From positions 1 to 64,000 of the forward strand of contig DATCYW010000058.1 in NCBI GenBank assembly GCA_036526255.1: DNA of 64,000 nt. Direction: 5' to 3'. The notes under the pieces are model-generated. The model was given only the letters and a program-made list of their open reading frames with translations, had not been told where the DNA came from and did no database searches. This document shows, in pieces, positions 26,394-34,698 of the stretch. The translations under genes and the position numbers were made by a program. Source of the DNA: Malonomonas sp036526255. Its GTDB lineage: Bacteria > Desulfobacterota > Desulfuromonadia > Desulfuromonadales > Geopsychrobacteraceae. Numbering within the stretch: position 1 is the stretch's first letter; each line of letters starts with the position of its first letter.

Positions 26394-27569
26394 TCAGTTC
26401 AGCTTCTGCACCTGAACCCGCACCTGCTCAGGGGTCAGATCGGCGATTTCGACATCGGGCGGGAGCAGCAGGTTGGCGTTGGTAATGGGATAAGTCTGAC
26501 GACCGAAGCGCGTCAGAGTGCCATCCAGACGGATGATCAGTTCATTCGGTCTGATCTTGAACAGGTGACGCTTTTCGCCAGATAATGAGACGGCAACCGT
26601 TGGCGGGGTGACGCTCGTCAAGGCGAACCCTTCAGGGATATTCTGCACCTCTACCGCGACGCTGTAGGTCATCGTCTGCACCACCGAACCCGGCACGAGC
26701 AGCAGCCAGAGAACTGAAGCGATCACCAGCGCACCGACATATTCGAAGCCCCCCCACAAGGTGATTTTCTGCCAGCGGCCAGTTTTTTCCTCCGGAGTCG
26801 CATGGCGTACGAGAAAGGATGCTATCACTTCGCGCAAGGCTTCAGTTTGCGCAGAGGTGCGCAGTTGCCCTTCCCGGGCGGTGGAAATCCGGCCAGTCTC
26901 TTCGGAAACAACCAGCACCAGCGCATCAGTCTTTTCGGCCAGCCCCAGAGCGGCCGCATGGCGGGTGCCCCGCTCTTTGAGCTTGTCATCCTGATCGGAC
27001 AGCGGCAGGCGACAGCCGAAACGCTCGACCCGGTCGTCAGTAATCACCAACGCACCATCATGCCCGGGTGAGTTCGGGTCAAAAATACTCAGCAGCAGCG
27101 CCTTGCTCAATCGCCCGTCGAGATGGATTCCCGCGCTGATAACGCCGTCCAGCGGAGCGCTCCCCGGCAGGACGATCAACGCGCCGCGGTTTTCGCTGGA
27201 AAGGATGCCCAGAACATTGGTCAACAGATCGGCCAACGCAGAGGAACCTTCAGCAGAACGCTTCTTTCGGGAGAACAGGGAGGCCGGAAACCGCTCCAGC
27301 AGCCGCCGGATCTCCCCCTGATAGACGACCACGACAATCAGAATGATCACCGCCGTTATACCCTGCAGAATCCAGGCGGTCAGTTTCAACTCTAGCTGAT
27401 TTGCAGCCAGAATAATGGCGCTGTAAAACAGCAGCCCGATGCCGATCCTGCGGGTGCGCTCGGTGCGCAGCGCATGCAGGCCGAACCAGATAAAGCCGGA
27501 GGCGAGAGCGATATCCAACAGATCGCCCCAACGAATCTCACTGAGAAGGGTCAAGTAATTCCAAAACAT
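26394..27569 (-). CDS. Diadenylate cyclase (CdaA-type DAC) fused to a YbbR domain
   Basis: The 391-residue protein has three N-terminal membrane helices (about residues 16-85), then a DAC domain with the catalytic DGA motif (SPGHDGALVI) and GTRHAAALGL, equivalent to the RHR motif with the second Arg replaced by Ala. After a further membrane helix (about 280-300) it ends in one YbbR-like domain (EVQNIPEGFALTSVTPPTVAVSLSG). In Firmicutes the YbbR protein (CdaR) is a separate regulator. Here both are in one polypeptide. It should produce c-di-AMP at the inner membrane. No other c-di-AMP gene is nearby. Confidence 0.9.
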   Translation of the reverse strand: MFWNYLTLLSEIRWGDLLDIALASGFIWFGLHALRTERTRRIGIGLLFYSAIILAANQLELKLTAWILQGITAVIILIVVVVYQGEIRRLLERFPASLFSRKKRSAEGSSALADLLTNVLGILSSENRGALIVLPGSAPLDGVISAGIHLDGRLSKALLLSIFDPNSPGHDGALVITDDRVERFGCRLPLSDQDDKLKERGTRHAAALGLAEKTDALVLVVSEETGRISTAREGQLRTSAQTEALREVIASFLVRHATPEEKTGRWQKITLWGGFEYVGALVIASVLWLLLVPGSVVQTMTYSVAVEVQNIPEGFALTSVTPPTVAVSLSGEKRHLFKIRPNELIIRLDGTLTRFGRQTYPITNANLLLPPDVEIADLTPEQVRVQVQKLN

Positions 27570-27722
27570 TATTTGCTACCCAATAAGGTCATAAAGCTGT
27601 GCTGACAGGGTGAAAACTCCGCCCCAGATTAACATTATTCTCAGCGGGTCAAATAGTTAATTAATTGGGGATAGCGAACCATTATCAGCTGCGCCAAACC
27701 TAAGCCGGACAATCACCGCTCG

Positions 27723-28463
27723 CTAAAAAGAAGGGCCGAATGGAGCAGTGCCGCGCGACAAAGTACCGAGCAGCCGGGCAAATTCTTCCGGCATGCCGCA
27801 ATTAAAGGTCATTTTCCGGCCATGGAAGGGGTGGGGAAAAGAGATGGAGCGGGCATGCAGCGCCAGACGCTTTAACACCAACTGGCCGTTGCCGTATTTT
27901 CTATCGCCGACCAGCGGATGTCCCTGCTCGGCGAACTGCACGCGGATCTGATGCTTGCGGCCGGTCAGCAGATGAATATCCAACAGACTGAAGCCTTTAC
28001 TCTCCTGCAAGACCAGGTAGTCGGTTTGCGCGAGCTTCCCCTGGCTGGCGTCAGCAGTCGAGTAGACCCGCTGGGCGGCGTTTTCGACCAGAAAGCTGCG
28101 TAGCGATCCCCGCTTGTCGACCAGACTGCCGTGGACGATCGCCAGATAGTGCTTGTCGGTCGTCTCCCAGTTCTGTTGCAGAAAGGTCTTCGCCGCTTCC
28201 GTTTTTGCAAACAGCAGAATTCCGGAGGTGTCCTGATCGAGGCGATGCACCACATAAACCCGGTTTCGCGATTTCGTATCCCCCTTGCGGACGTAATCGT
28301 TAAGCAGAAAGTGAGCGGTGCGCGATTTGTCCCGCTCGCTGCCGACGGTCAGTAACCCGGACGGTTTATTCACCACCAGGATATCTTTATCCTCATGCAG
28401 AATCGGCAGGCCTTTCGGCTGACGTTTCGATGCGGTGCGGCTCTCTTTAGGCGGCTGTGCCAC
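27723..28463 (-). CDS. RluA-family pseudouridine synthase
   Basis: The 246-residue protein has the RluA catalytic motif HRLDQDTSGILLF with the Asp nucleophile, the downstream LLTGRKHQIRVQFAEQGHP, and an N-terminal LHEDKDILVVNKPSGLL. It lacks an S4 RNA-binding domain. It makes pseudouridine in rRNA or tRNA. I cannot tell which position. It sits next to the first of three DEAD-box helicases. Confidence 0.9.
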   Translation of the reverse strand: MAQPPKESRTASKRQPKGLPILHEDKDILVVNKPSGLLTVGSERDKSRTAHFLLNDYVRKGDTKSRNRVYVVHRLDQDTSGILLFAKTEAAKTFLQQNWETTDKHYLAIVHGSLVDKRGSLRSFLVENAAQRVYSTADASQGKLAQTDYLVLQESKGFSLLDIHLLTGRKHQIRVQFAEQGHPLVGDRKYGNGQLVLKRLALHARSISFPHPFHGRKMTFNCGMPEEFARLLGTLSRGTAPFGPSF

Positions 28464-28518
28464 TTTTTCACCTTACCTGCAGCAGTTGCTGCGGCTTGTG
28501 CCGTTGTTGACGGATCTG

Positions 28519-29760
28519 TTAGGTTTTTCTACTAACTACAGCGTTTGCCGCCGTTGCCACCAGCGCCTGCTTCGATTTTTTCGGTTTTTTAGGGCGAACT
28601 TTCTGCTGGCGGGTCAACGGAACTTTGTGCCTGGGGGCAAAGCCGGGTTCCAGCTCGCGCAACAGAGTCTGCTGGATCAGCGCTTCGATGGCGGCCAGCA
28701 GCGTCACCTCATCGGCACTGACCAGCGAGATCCCCTCCCCTGGCAAGCCGGCCCGACCGGTGCGACCGATGCGGTGGATGTAATCTCCGGCAACTTTGGG
28801 CAGATCAAAGTTGATCACCTGCGGCAAACCAACAATATCGAGACCACGCGCGGCGATGTCGGTGGCAACCAGCACCCGGGTCTGGTTGGCTTTAAAGTCG
28901 GCCAGAGCACGGCTGCGCTGTCCCTGGCTTTTGTCGCCGTGGATCGCTGCGGCAGAGATGTTCTCGCTCTTCAAATGCCGAACCAGCTGCTCGGCACCGA
29001 GCTTGGTGCGGACAAACACCAGCAGCTGCGACCAGTCTTTGCTGTGCAGCAGCTGGCTGAGCAAAGCGGCCTTCTTGCTTTTATCGACCTCATAGGCCCA
29101 TTGCTTGACGCTGTCTGCCACCGCGTTGCGCGGACTGACCTCAATCTGCAGCGGATTTTTCAACAACCCCGCGCAGAGCGCGCGGATTTCGTCAGAGAAG
29201 GTTGCCGAAAACAGCAGGTTCTGACGCTGTTTCGGCAGCAACGCCAGAACTTTCCTGAGCTCGGCACTGAACCCCATAGCGAGCATCCGGTCCGCTTCAT
29301 CCAGCACCAGTGTTTCCAGTTGGGCAAATCTCACGGCATTCTGACCGAACAGGTCGAGCAGGCGACCGGGCGTCGCCACCAGCAGGTCGATGCCACCACG
29401 CAGTTTCATCATCTGCGGATTGATCTTCACCCCGCCATAGACCACCGCCGACTTGAGCGGCAGATGCCTGCCGTAACGGGCAATGCTCTGTTCCACCTGC
29501 ACCGCCAGCTCGCGGGTCGGCGTCAGCACCAGCACGCGAACCTGATTCGCTCTGACCTTTGGTCCGTCCGCAAGTCGTTGCAACAGCGGCAGCACGAAAC
29601 TGGCCGTCTTGCCGGTGCCGGTCTGTGCGGCGGCCATGACATCTTTACCGGAAAGCGCTGCGGGGATCGCCTGAAGCTGAATCGGCGTGGGGACAGAATA
29701 ACCGCTAGCGGCAACGGCTCGAAGAATCGGCTCAGAGAGTCCGAGGGCAAGGAATGACAT
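28519..29760 (-). CDS. DEAD-box ATP-dependent RNA helicase
   Basis: The 413-residue protein starts at the ATG at 29758-29760. A longer in-frame extension is unlikely, because the family begins at MSFLALGLSEPIL. The two RecA-like domains carry the Q motif (YSVPTPIQLQAI), Walker A (AQTGTGKT), Walker B VLDEADRM, SAT (FSATF), and motif VI (HRIGRTGRAG). A short basic Lys/Arg-rich tail follows (KVRPKKPKKSKQ). It resembles RhlE. The ribosome-binding region is weak. Confidence 0.9.
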   Translation of the reverse strand: MSFLALGLSEPILRAVAASGYSVPTPIQLQAIPAALSGKDVMAAAQTGTGKTASFVLPLLQRLADGPKVRANQVRVLVLTPTRELAVQVEQSIARYGRHLPLKSAVVYGGVKINPQMMKLRGGIDLLVATPGRLLDLFGQNAVRFAQLETLVLDEADRMLAMGFSAELRKVLALLPKQRQNLLFSATFSDEIRALCAGLLKNPLQIEVSPRNAVADSVKQWAYEVDKSKKAALLSQLLHSKDWSQLLVFVRTKLGAEQLVRHLKSENISAAAIHGDKSQGQRSRALADFKANQTRVLVATDIAARGLDIVGLPQVINFDLPKVAGDYIHRIGRTGRAGLPGEGISLVSADEVTLLAAIEALIQQTLLRELEPGFAPRHKVPLTRQQKVRPKKPKKSKQALVATAANAVVSRKT

Positions 29761-29836
29761 GGGGCCGTTTTTCGTTAAAGATCTTCGACAGCGGGATATC
29801 GGTTGGCGTGAAACGATCGCCGCTGAATCCGACCGT

Positions 29837-30331
29837 TCAGAAGTGACGCTTCGGCAACTTCCAGGCATGATCACGGGTGCCGTTATCATCGATAAAATCG
29901 CCCTCATAGCCAAAGCTTAAAGCCGTCACTTCGGGCGAGATCTCCAGCGTTTTGCTGAAAGCCATGCCGTCGCGAAGCGAGTGACCGAGGGTGCGATAGA
30001 GATCCAGGTAATCAACGACCAGCTGATCTTTGTTCAACAGAAACAGTTTCAGCTTGAAATCCTGCACCCGCGCCATATTCAGCTGCGGGTAATCGGCGAA
30101 ACTGAAAACCCCCGTTGCGGTCAGCCGGTTGCCCTGCTGCTGAATGCGGTAGTCGACACGGACGTAAAGGTCGCGCCAGTGCTGTTCTGCCTTTAGCGCA
30201 TCCGGCAGCGGCACCACCGTGGCGGGCAGGGCCTTTGCGCCCAGATACAGGCCGGTGGTCGGTTGACAGCCGGCAAGCATCAACCCGCAGAGTAGAACCA
30301 ATCCCATCATCAACTTCAACGTATTGCGCAT
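29837..30331 (-). CDS. Hypothetical lipoprotein
   Basis: The 164-residue protein has a signal peptide ending in the lipobox LAGC (about residues 19-22), so it should be lipid-anchored in the envelope. The mature part has conserved-looking aromatic/charged segments (LYVRVDYRIQQQG; LLNKDQLVVDYLDLYRTLG). I do not recognise the family. It is in the same orientation as the helicase genes on both sides, but separated from them. Confidence 0.65.
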   Translation of the reverse strand: MRNTLKLMMGLVLLCGLMLAGCQPTTGLYLGAKALPATVVPLPDALKAEQHWRDLYVRVDYRIQQQGNRLTATGVFSFADYPQLNMARVQDFKLKLFLLNKDQLVVDYLDLYRTLGHSLRDGMAFSKTLEISPEVTALSFGYEGDFIDDNGTRDHAWKLPKRHF

Positions 30332-30347
30332 AACCGCTCCTGCCTGC

Positions 30348-30575
30348 TTACCAGTCAGCTTTTTTTGTCGCGAGATAGAGATCCTCGACCTTTTTCCGAG
30401 CCCAAGGGGTCTTGCGCAGAAACTTGAGACTGGAGTTCAGTGAAGGATTCTCGTTGAAACAGTTGATCTCGATCTGCTTTCCCAACTCGTCCCAGCCATA
30501 ATGTTCAACCAGGTGGGTGATAATCTGCTGCAGGGTCACACCGTGCAGCGGGTCGTTGCTTTTATGTTCCGTCAT
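30348..30575 (-). CDS. VF530 (DUF2132) family DNA-binding-like protein
   Basis: The 75-residue protein matches the small VF530 family (NDPLHGVTLQQIITHLVEHYGWDELG and the NPSLNSSLKFLRKTPWAR core). VF530 was reported to have a helical fold resembling nucleic-acid-binding proteins. The in vivo role is unknown. It lies 16 bp upstream of the lipoprotein gene in the same direction. Confidence 0.85.
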   Translation of the reverse strand: MTEHKSNDPLHGVTLQQIITHLVEHYGWDELGKQIEINCFNENPSLNSSLKFLRKTPWARKKVEDLYLATKKADW

Positions 30576-30632
30576 GGCCGGTGTTGCGTCCTTGTTTGTT
30601 GAGAAAAAATTCCGCTGCAGTTCAGCAACGGG

Positions 30633-32006
30633 TCAGGTCCGGTTCCCGCGGCGACCGGTCTTGGGCGCCGGGCGCGCCGTTGCAACCTTAGCACGCTTGG
30701 CGGTTCTGGTCTTTTTCGAGGTCGGCGGCTTCGACGCTTTCGCTTTGGCTGGCGTTGCCGCGGCCTGCTTCACTTTCGGAGCAGCCGGCTTGGCCTTGGC
30801 CGGCGCTTTTTTCGACTTGGCTGCTCCAGTGCCCGCCTTGCGTGGTTTTACCAGCGTCCCGCGCTTGACGGCAATCGTTGGGAACTCGGCTATTTTTTCT
30901 TGTGGGATGGCGTACTTGAGCAGCTTTTCGATCGCCTGCAAGCGCGGCTTTTCGGCCGGGCAGACCAGCGAGAGAGCGACGCCGTCCACTCCGGCGCGGC
31001 CGGTGCGGCCGATCCGGTGGACATAGTCTTCGGCCACCTGCGGCAGCTCGTAATTCACCACGTACGGCAACTGAGCGATGTCCAGCCCGCGCGCCGCGAC
31101 GTCGGTCGCCACCAGCACCCGCAGCTCCCCCTGCCTGAACTCCTTCAGGGTCCGGTTCCGCAACGACTGGCTCTTGTTGCTGTGGATGGCGGCGGCACTG
31201 ATGCCGTCAAACAGCAGTTCAGCGGTCAGCTTGTCTGCGCCGTAGCGGGTGCGGGTAAAGACCAGCACCTGGCTCCATTCTCCCTTGCGGATCAGGTGCG
31301 AGATCATTTCACGCTTGCGGCTCTGCTCCACCGGATAAACAGTCTGGCTGACCATGTCGGCGGCCAGATTGCGGCGCGCCACCTCGACCCGCCGCGGCTG
31401 GTCAAGCAGTTCGTCAGCCAGCTGCTTGATGCTGGCCGAATAGGTGGCTGAAAACAGCAGGTTCTGCCGTTGCGACGGCAGGTACTCGACCACCTTGAGG
31501 ATGTCGTCGATAAACCCCAGATCGAGCATCCGGTCAGCCTCGTCCAGCACCAGAAACTCGATTTCGTTGAGCTTGATCGAACCCCGGTGGGCGTGATCAA
31601 GCAGGCGCCCCGGCGTCGCGACGACGATATCGATGCCGCGCTGCAGCCGCTCGATCTGGGCCTGGATGTTCACCCCGCCGTAAATCATCGTCGAACGCAG
31701 CGACAGCCGGCGACCGTAATACTGCAACTGCTCGCTGACCTGGGCGGCCAGTTCGCGGGTTGGCACCAACACCAGCGCGCGCGGCCGGCGACGCTGCTGC
31801 GGGTTTGGATTTGCCCCCAGCAGCTGCACGATCGGCAGGGCAAATGCAGCGGTCTTGCCGGTCCCGGTCTGGGCGCCCGCCAGCAGGTCACAGCCTTCAA
31901 AGATGACCGGGATCGCCTGGGTCTGAATCGGCGTCGGAGCGGTATAGCCCTGCGCGGCGATCGCGCTGAGCAGTTCGGCGCGCAGGCCGAGAGATTCAAA
32001 AGACAT
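30633..32006 (-). CDS. rhlE: DEAD-box RNA helicase RhlE-like
   Basis: The 457-residue protein has all core motifs: Q motif (YTAPTPIQTQ), Walker A (AQTGTGKT), the DEAD box LVLDEADRM, FSATYS, and HRIGRTGRAG. The C-terminal 95 residues are a low-complexity Lys/Ala/Pro-rich tail (KPAAPKVKQAAATPAKAK), typical of RhlE-type helicases that use a basic tail to bind structured RNA. The 5' leader has a 9-bp stem (32029-32051). This gene is 1.9 kb from the other minus-strand DEAD-box gene. Confidence 0.93.
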   Translation of the reverse strand: MSFESLGLRAELLSAIAAQGYTAPTPIQTQAIPVIFEGCDLLAGAQTGTGKTAAFALPIVQLLGANPNPQQRRRPRALVLVPTRELAAQVSEQLQYYGRRLSLRSTMIYGGVNIQAQIERLQRGIDIVVATPGRLLDHAHRGSIKLNEIEFLVLDEADRMLDLGFIDDILKVVEYLPSQRQNLLFSATYSASIKQLADELLDQPRRVEVARRNLAADMVSQTVYPVEQSRKREMISHLIRKGEWSQVLVFTRTRYGADKLTAELLFDGISAAAIHSNKSQSLRNRTLKEFRQGELRVLVATDVAARGLDIAQLPYVVNYELPQVAEDYVHRIGRTGRAGVDGVALSLVCPAEKPRLQAIEKLLKYAIPQEKIAEFPTIAVKRGTLVKPRKAGTGAAKSKKAPAKAKPAAPKVKQAAATPAKAKASKPPTSKKTRTAKRAKVATARPAPKTGRRGNRT

Positions 32007-32028
32007 CGAACATATTCCTTATAAAAGA

Positions 32029-32051
32029 GCGATCCGCGGCAGGCGGATCGC
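32029..32051 (-). promoter_or_regulatory. Hairpin in the rhlE leader
   Basis: A 9-bp perfect stem (GCGATCCGC / GCGGATCGC) with a 5-nt loop stands about 22 bp before the rhlE start codon. It could influence translation or autoregulation by the helicase, but this is not shown. Confidence 0.5.
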
Positions 32052-32077
32052 ACGAAAAAACAAGAGTCCTTATAGCA

Positions 32078-32108
32078 AAAAAAGCCCGACCGTTGAAGGC
32101 CGGGCTTT
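32078..32108 (-). terminator. Terminator of the Na/Pi symporter gene
   Basis: An AAAGCCCG/CGGGCTTT stem (32081-32088 and 32101-32108) is followed on the minus strand by a run of T. It lies just after the symporter stop codon. Confidence 0.8.
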
Positions 32109-32121
32109 GTTCTGCTGGACT

Positions 32122-33807
32122 TTAGGAGACTGCCGGAGGCTTGGCAAACAGGGCCTCGTGCAGGTTGACCGTGTGGTTCTTGATCCGCCGCAGCGCCACC
32201 GCCATGTCGCTGAACGTCAGAGCGGGCATCGCACCGCAGGAGCCTGACTTCATCCGGTCGAGGTGATTCTTGCGAATCTCGTCGGCCAGATCGTTCAGCC
32301 GACTGGCTTCCGCGTAAATCTTACGAGTACTACTACCATCTTCACTGTTGAAAGCCTTGCAGACCTGAGTGAAGAAGGCGAAGACTTCGCGGTGGAAATT
32401 GTGCAGATCCTGCCAACCCTCTTTGCTGAAGTCGAGCTCGTATTTGTCGAGCCGCTTCATGTACGAGCAGAGCGAGGCGGCGTAATCGGCAATCGACTCA
32501 AGCTCGTCGGCGGCCCGCACATACGCGTAAGCCCGATCCGACTGCTTGTTGCTGGCGTTGCCGGCCTGCATCAGGGTGACGGTAAAGCTGGTAATCTCAT
32601 GCTGAATGATGTCGGTTTCATCTTCCAGCGCGGTCACCTTGCGGTAGAAACGGTCGCGCCCTTTGAGGTCGCGCTGCAGGTAACTGCCGGCGTGACGCAG
32701 CGCCTTGTGAACCCGCCCCTCCATCCGCTTGAGTTCCTCGAACACCATCGAAATCCCCATCGCCACCGGCATGGTCCCGGGAGCGCCGACGTACTTGAAG
32801 GAGCCCCTTTCGGCGCCTTCTTTTTCCGGCACCATCCTGGTGACCAAGCGGGCTAACTGGTTGAGAAACGGCAGCATCACCAGGGTCGCGGTGACATTGA
32901 AGAAGGTGTGCGCCATGGCGATGTGCGCGGCGATATAGGGGCGATTGCCGTCAGCGTCGACAAAGCCGGACAGCCCCGGAACGAACTTTTCGATCAGACT
33001 GACGTAGGGGGAGAAGATCGAAACGATGATGATGACACCGAGAATATTGAACACACTGTGCGCCATCGCCGCGCGTCGCGAAGCAATCGAACCGCCGATC
33101 GCGGCGAACTGGGCGGTAATGGTGGTGCCGATGTTTTCGCCCATGACCAGCGCGATCGCCGTATAAAGCGGAATGGCACCGGTCGCCGCCAGCGCGATGG
33201 TGATACCGAGCATCGCCGAACTGCTCTGGATAACCATCGTCATCACGCAACCGATCGCGACACAGCCGAGGATGCTCAGCAGCGTCTGCGCATCAAGGGT
33301 CAGCATCAGGTTGGTGAACCCCTCATGACTGCGCAGTGGCTTGAACGCGTTGCTCATGATCTCCAGACCGAAGAAGATCAGACCGAGGGCGACAAACACC
33401 TTGGCGCTCGCCGAAACCTTCTCATTTTTTGAAAACAGCATCGGAAAGATGCCGATGGCGATCAGCAGCAGACCATACTTGCCAACCTTGACCGCCAGGA
33501 TCCAGCCGGTGATGGTGGTACCGATGTTGGCACCGAGGATAACGCCGATCGCCTGGGTCAGCTGCATCAGGCCGGCGTTGGCCAGACCGACCACCATGAC
33601 CGTGGTGATCGAAGAAGACTGCACGAAGGTGGTAACCACCAGACCGACCAACACCGCCAGAAAGCGGTTGGTGGTCACCGACGAGATAACCTTGCGCATC
33701 AGGCCGCCCGACAGCATCTGCAAACTGTCGGAGAGATACTTCATGCCGAGGATAAAGACCCCGAGCCCACCGATCGCGGTGTAGCTCATATTAAACGGAT
33801 CGATCAT
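32122..33807 (-). CDS. Na/Pi cotransporter family protein with PhoU-like domain
   Basis: The 561-residue protein has the repeated NptA symporter module with QSS signature repeats (TFVQSSSITT and MVIQSSSAMLG, each in a membrane hairpin), about eight hydrophobic segments, and a C-terminal helical PhoU-like domain (from about residue 360, with KALRHAGSYLQRDL...). It imports phosphate coupled to Na+. PhoU-like tails may regulate it. It has no pst or pho genes around it. Its own terminator is downstream. Confidence 0.93.
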   Translation of the reverse strand: MIDPFNMSYTAIGGLGVFILGMKYLSDSLQMLSGGLMRKVISSVTTNRFLAVLVGLVVTTFVQSSSITTVMVVGLANAGLMQLTQAIGVILGANIGTTITGWILAVKVGKYGLLLIAIGIFPMLFSKNEKVSASAKVFVALGLIFFGLEIMSNAFKPLRSHEGFTNLMLTLDAQTLLSILGCVAIGCVMTMVIQSSSAMLGITIALAATGAIPLYTAIALVMGENIGTTITAQFAAIGGSIASRRAAMAHSVFNILGVIIIVSIFSPYVSLIEKFVPGLSGFVDADGNRPYIAAHIAMAHTFFNVTATLVMLPFLNQLARLVTRMVPEKEGAERGSFKYVGAPGTMPVAMGISMVFEELKRMEGRVHKALRHAGSYLQRDLKGRDRFYRKVTALEDETDIIQHEITSFTVTLMQAGNASNKQSDRAYAYVRAADELESIADYAASLCSYMKRLDKYELDFSKEGWQDLHNFHREVFAFFTQVCKAFNSEDGSSTRKIYAEASRLNDLADEIRKNHLDRMKSGSCGAMPALTFSDMAVALRRIKNHTVNLHEALFAKPPAVS

Positions 33808-34001
33808 TTGCTAAGTCCTTTTGAAATATGATGATTTGTCGCCAAAACCACTACTCAGCCCCTGCTGATGGGGCGCAATCTAGACCCCTTTGGCAATCCA
33901 GTCAAGAGGAACGGCCAACAAAATGGAATCAACCAGAAAACAGCGCAGATGCGCCGCATTCATGAGAAAGAACGCGGTGGGCCAGGACTCAGGATCAAGC
34001 C

Positions 34002-34505
34002 TCAGTAGAGCGCCCCGAACAGCTCGAGGTGAGTCAGGTAGACGCGCAGGTCAAACTCCAGCTGGTGATAGTCCGGCTCCATATGTTCGCAGAGGCTGTA
34101 AAAAGCTTTGTTGTGCTCCTTCTCTTTGAGGTGCGCCAGCTCGTGAACCACGATCATCCGCAGAAACTCAAGCGACGCCGTTTTAAAAACGCTGCCGACG
34201 CGGATCTCGTTTTTCGCCTTGAGTTTGCCCCCCTGCACCCGCGAAATAAAGGTGTGCAGCCCGAGCGCGTCATGGATCACGTTAATCTTATTGTCGAAGA
34301 CGACCTTGCTTAAAGGGGAGGCTTTGCGCAGAAACTGGTTCTTGAGTTCGACGGTGAAATCGTAGAGCGCCTTGTCGGTTTTGATCTCATGGGGCAGTGG
34401 AAAGCGCTTCAGCAAGACGTCACCCAAGCGCTGCTCCCTGACAAGTTTGCCGATCTGCGCGGTCACCTGTTCTGGATAACCAGCCAGGTATTTCAATTGA
34501 TGCAT
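34002..34505 (-). CDS. YgjP-like metallopeptidase (DUF45)
   Basis: The 167-residue protein has the zincin motif HELAH (VVHELAHLKEKEHNKAFYSLCEHMEPDY) with further His/Glu residues downstream, as in the YgjP family of soluble metallopeptidases. The substrate is unknown. The gene stands alone between the Na/Pi symporter gene and the glycerophosphodiesterase gene. Confidence 0.8.
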   Translation of the reverse strand: MHQLKYLAGYPEQVTAQIGKLVREQRLGDVLLKRFPLPHEIKTDKALYDFTVELKNQFLRKASPLSKVVFDNKINVIHDALGLHTFISRVQGGKLKAKNEIRVGSVFKTASLEFLRMIVVHELAHLKEKEHNKAFYSLCEHMEPDYHQLEFDLRVYLTHLELFGALY

Positions 34506-34646
34506 CGATTTTTTGCCTTTTGAACGTTGATCTCTGCCTGACTGATTTCGAGTTTTCAGTCTGCAGCAGGTTTTGGATTTTGGGATTGTACGCCCGGGTG
34601 GATTCTGCAGGCAAGTCGTCAGAGATTAAATCGGGCCGAGCGCATG

Positions 34647-34676
34647 AAAAAGCCCCCGCTGCCAGGCGGAGGCTTT
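34647..34676 (-). terminator. Terminator of the glycerophosphodiesterase gene
   Basis: An imperfect AAAAGCC(CC)CGC / GGCGGAGGCTTTT stem has a T tract on the minus strand, 23 bp after the stop codon. Confidence 0.75.
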
Positions 34677-34698
34677 TGGCATCATATCAATTCAGTAA

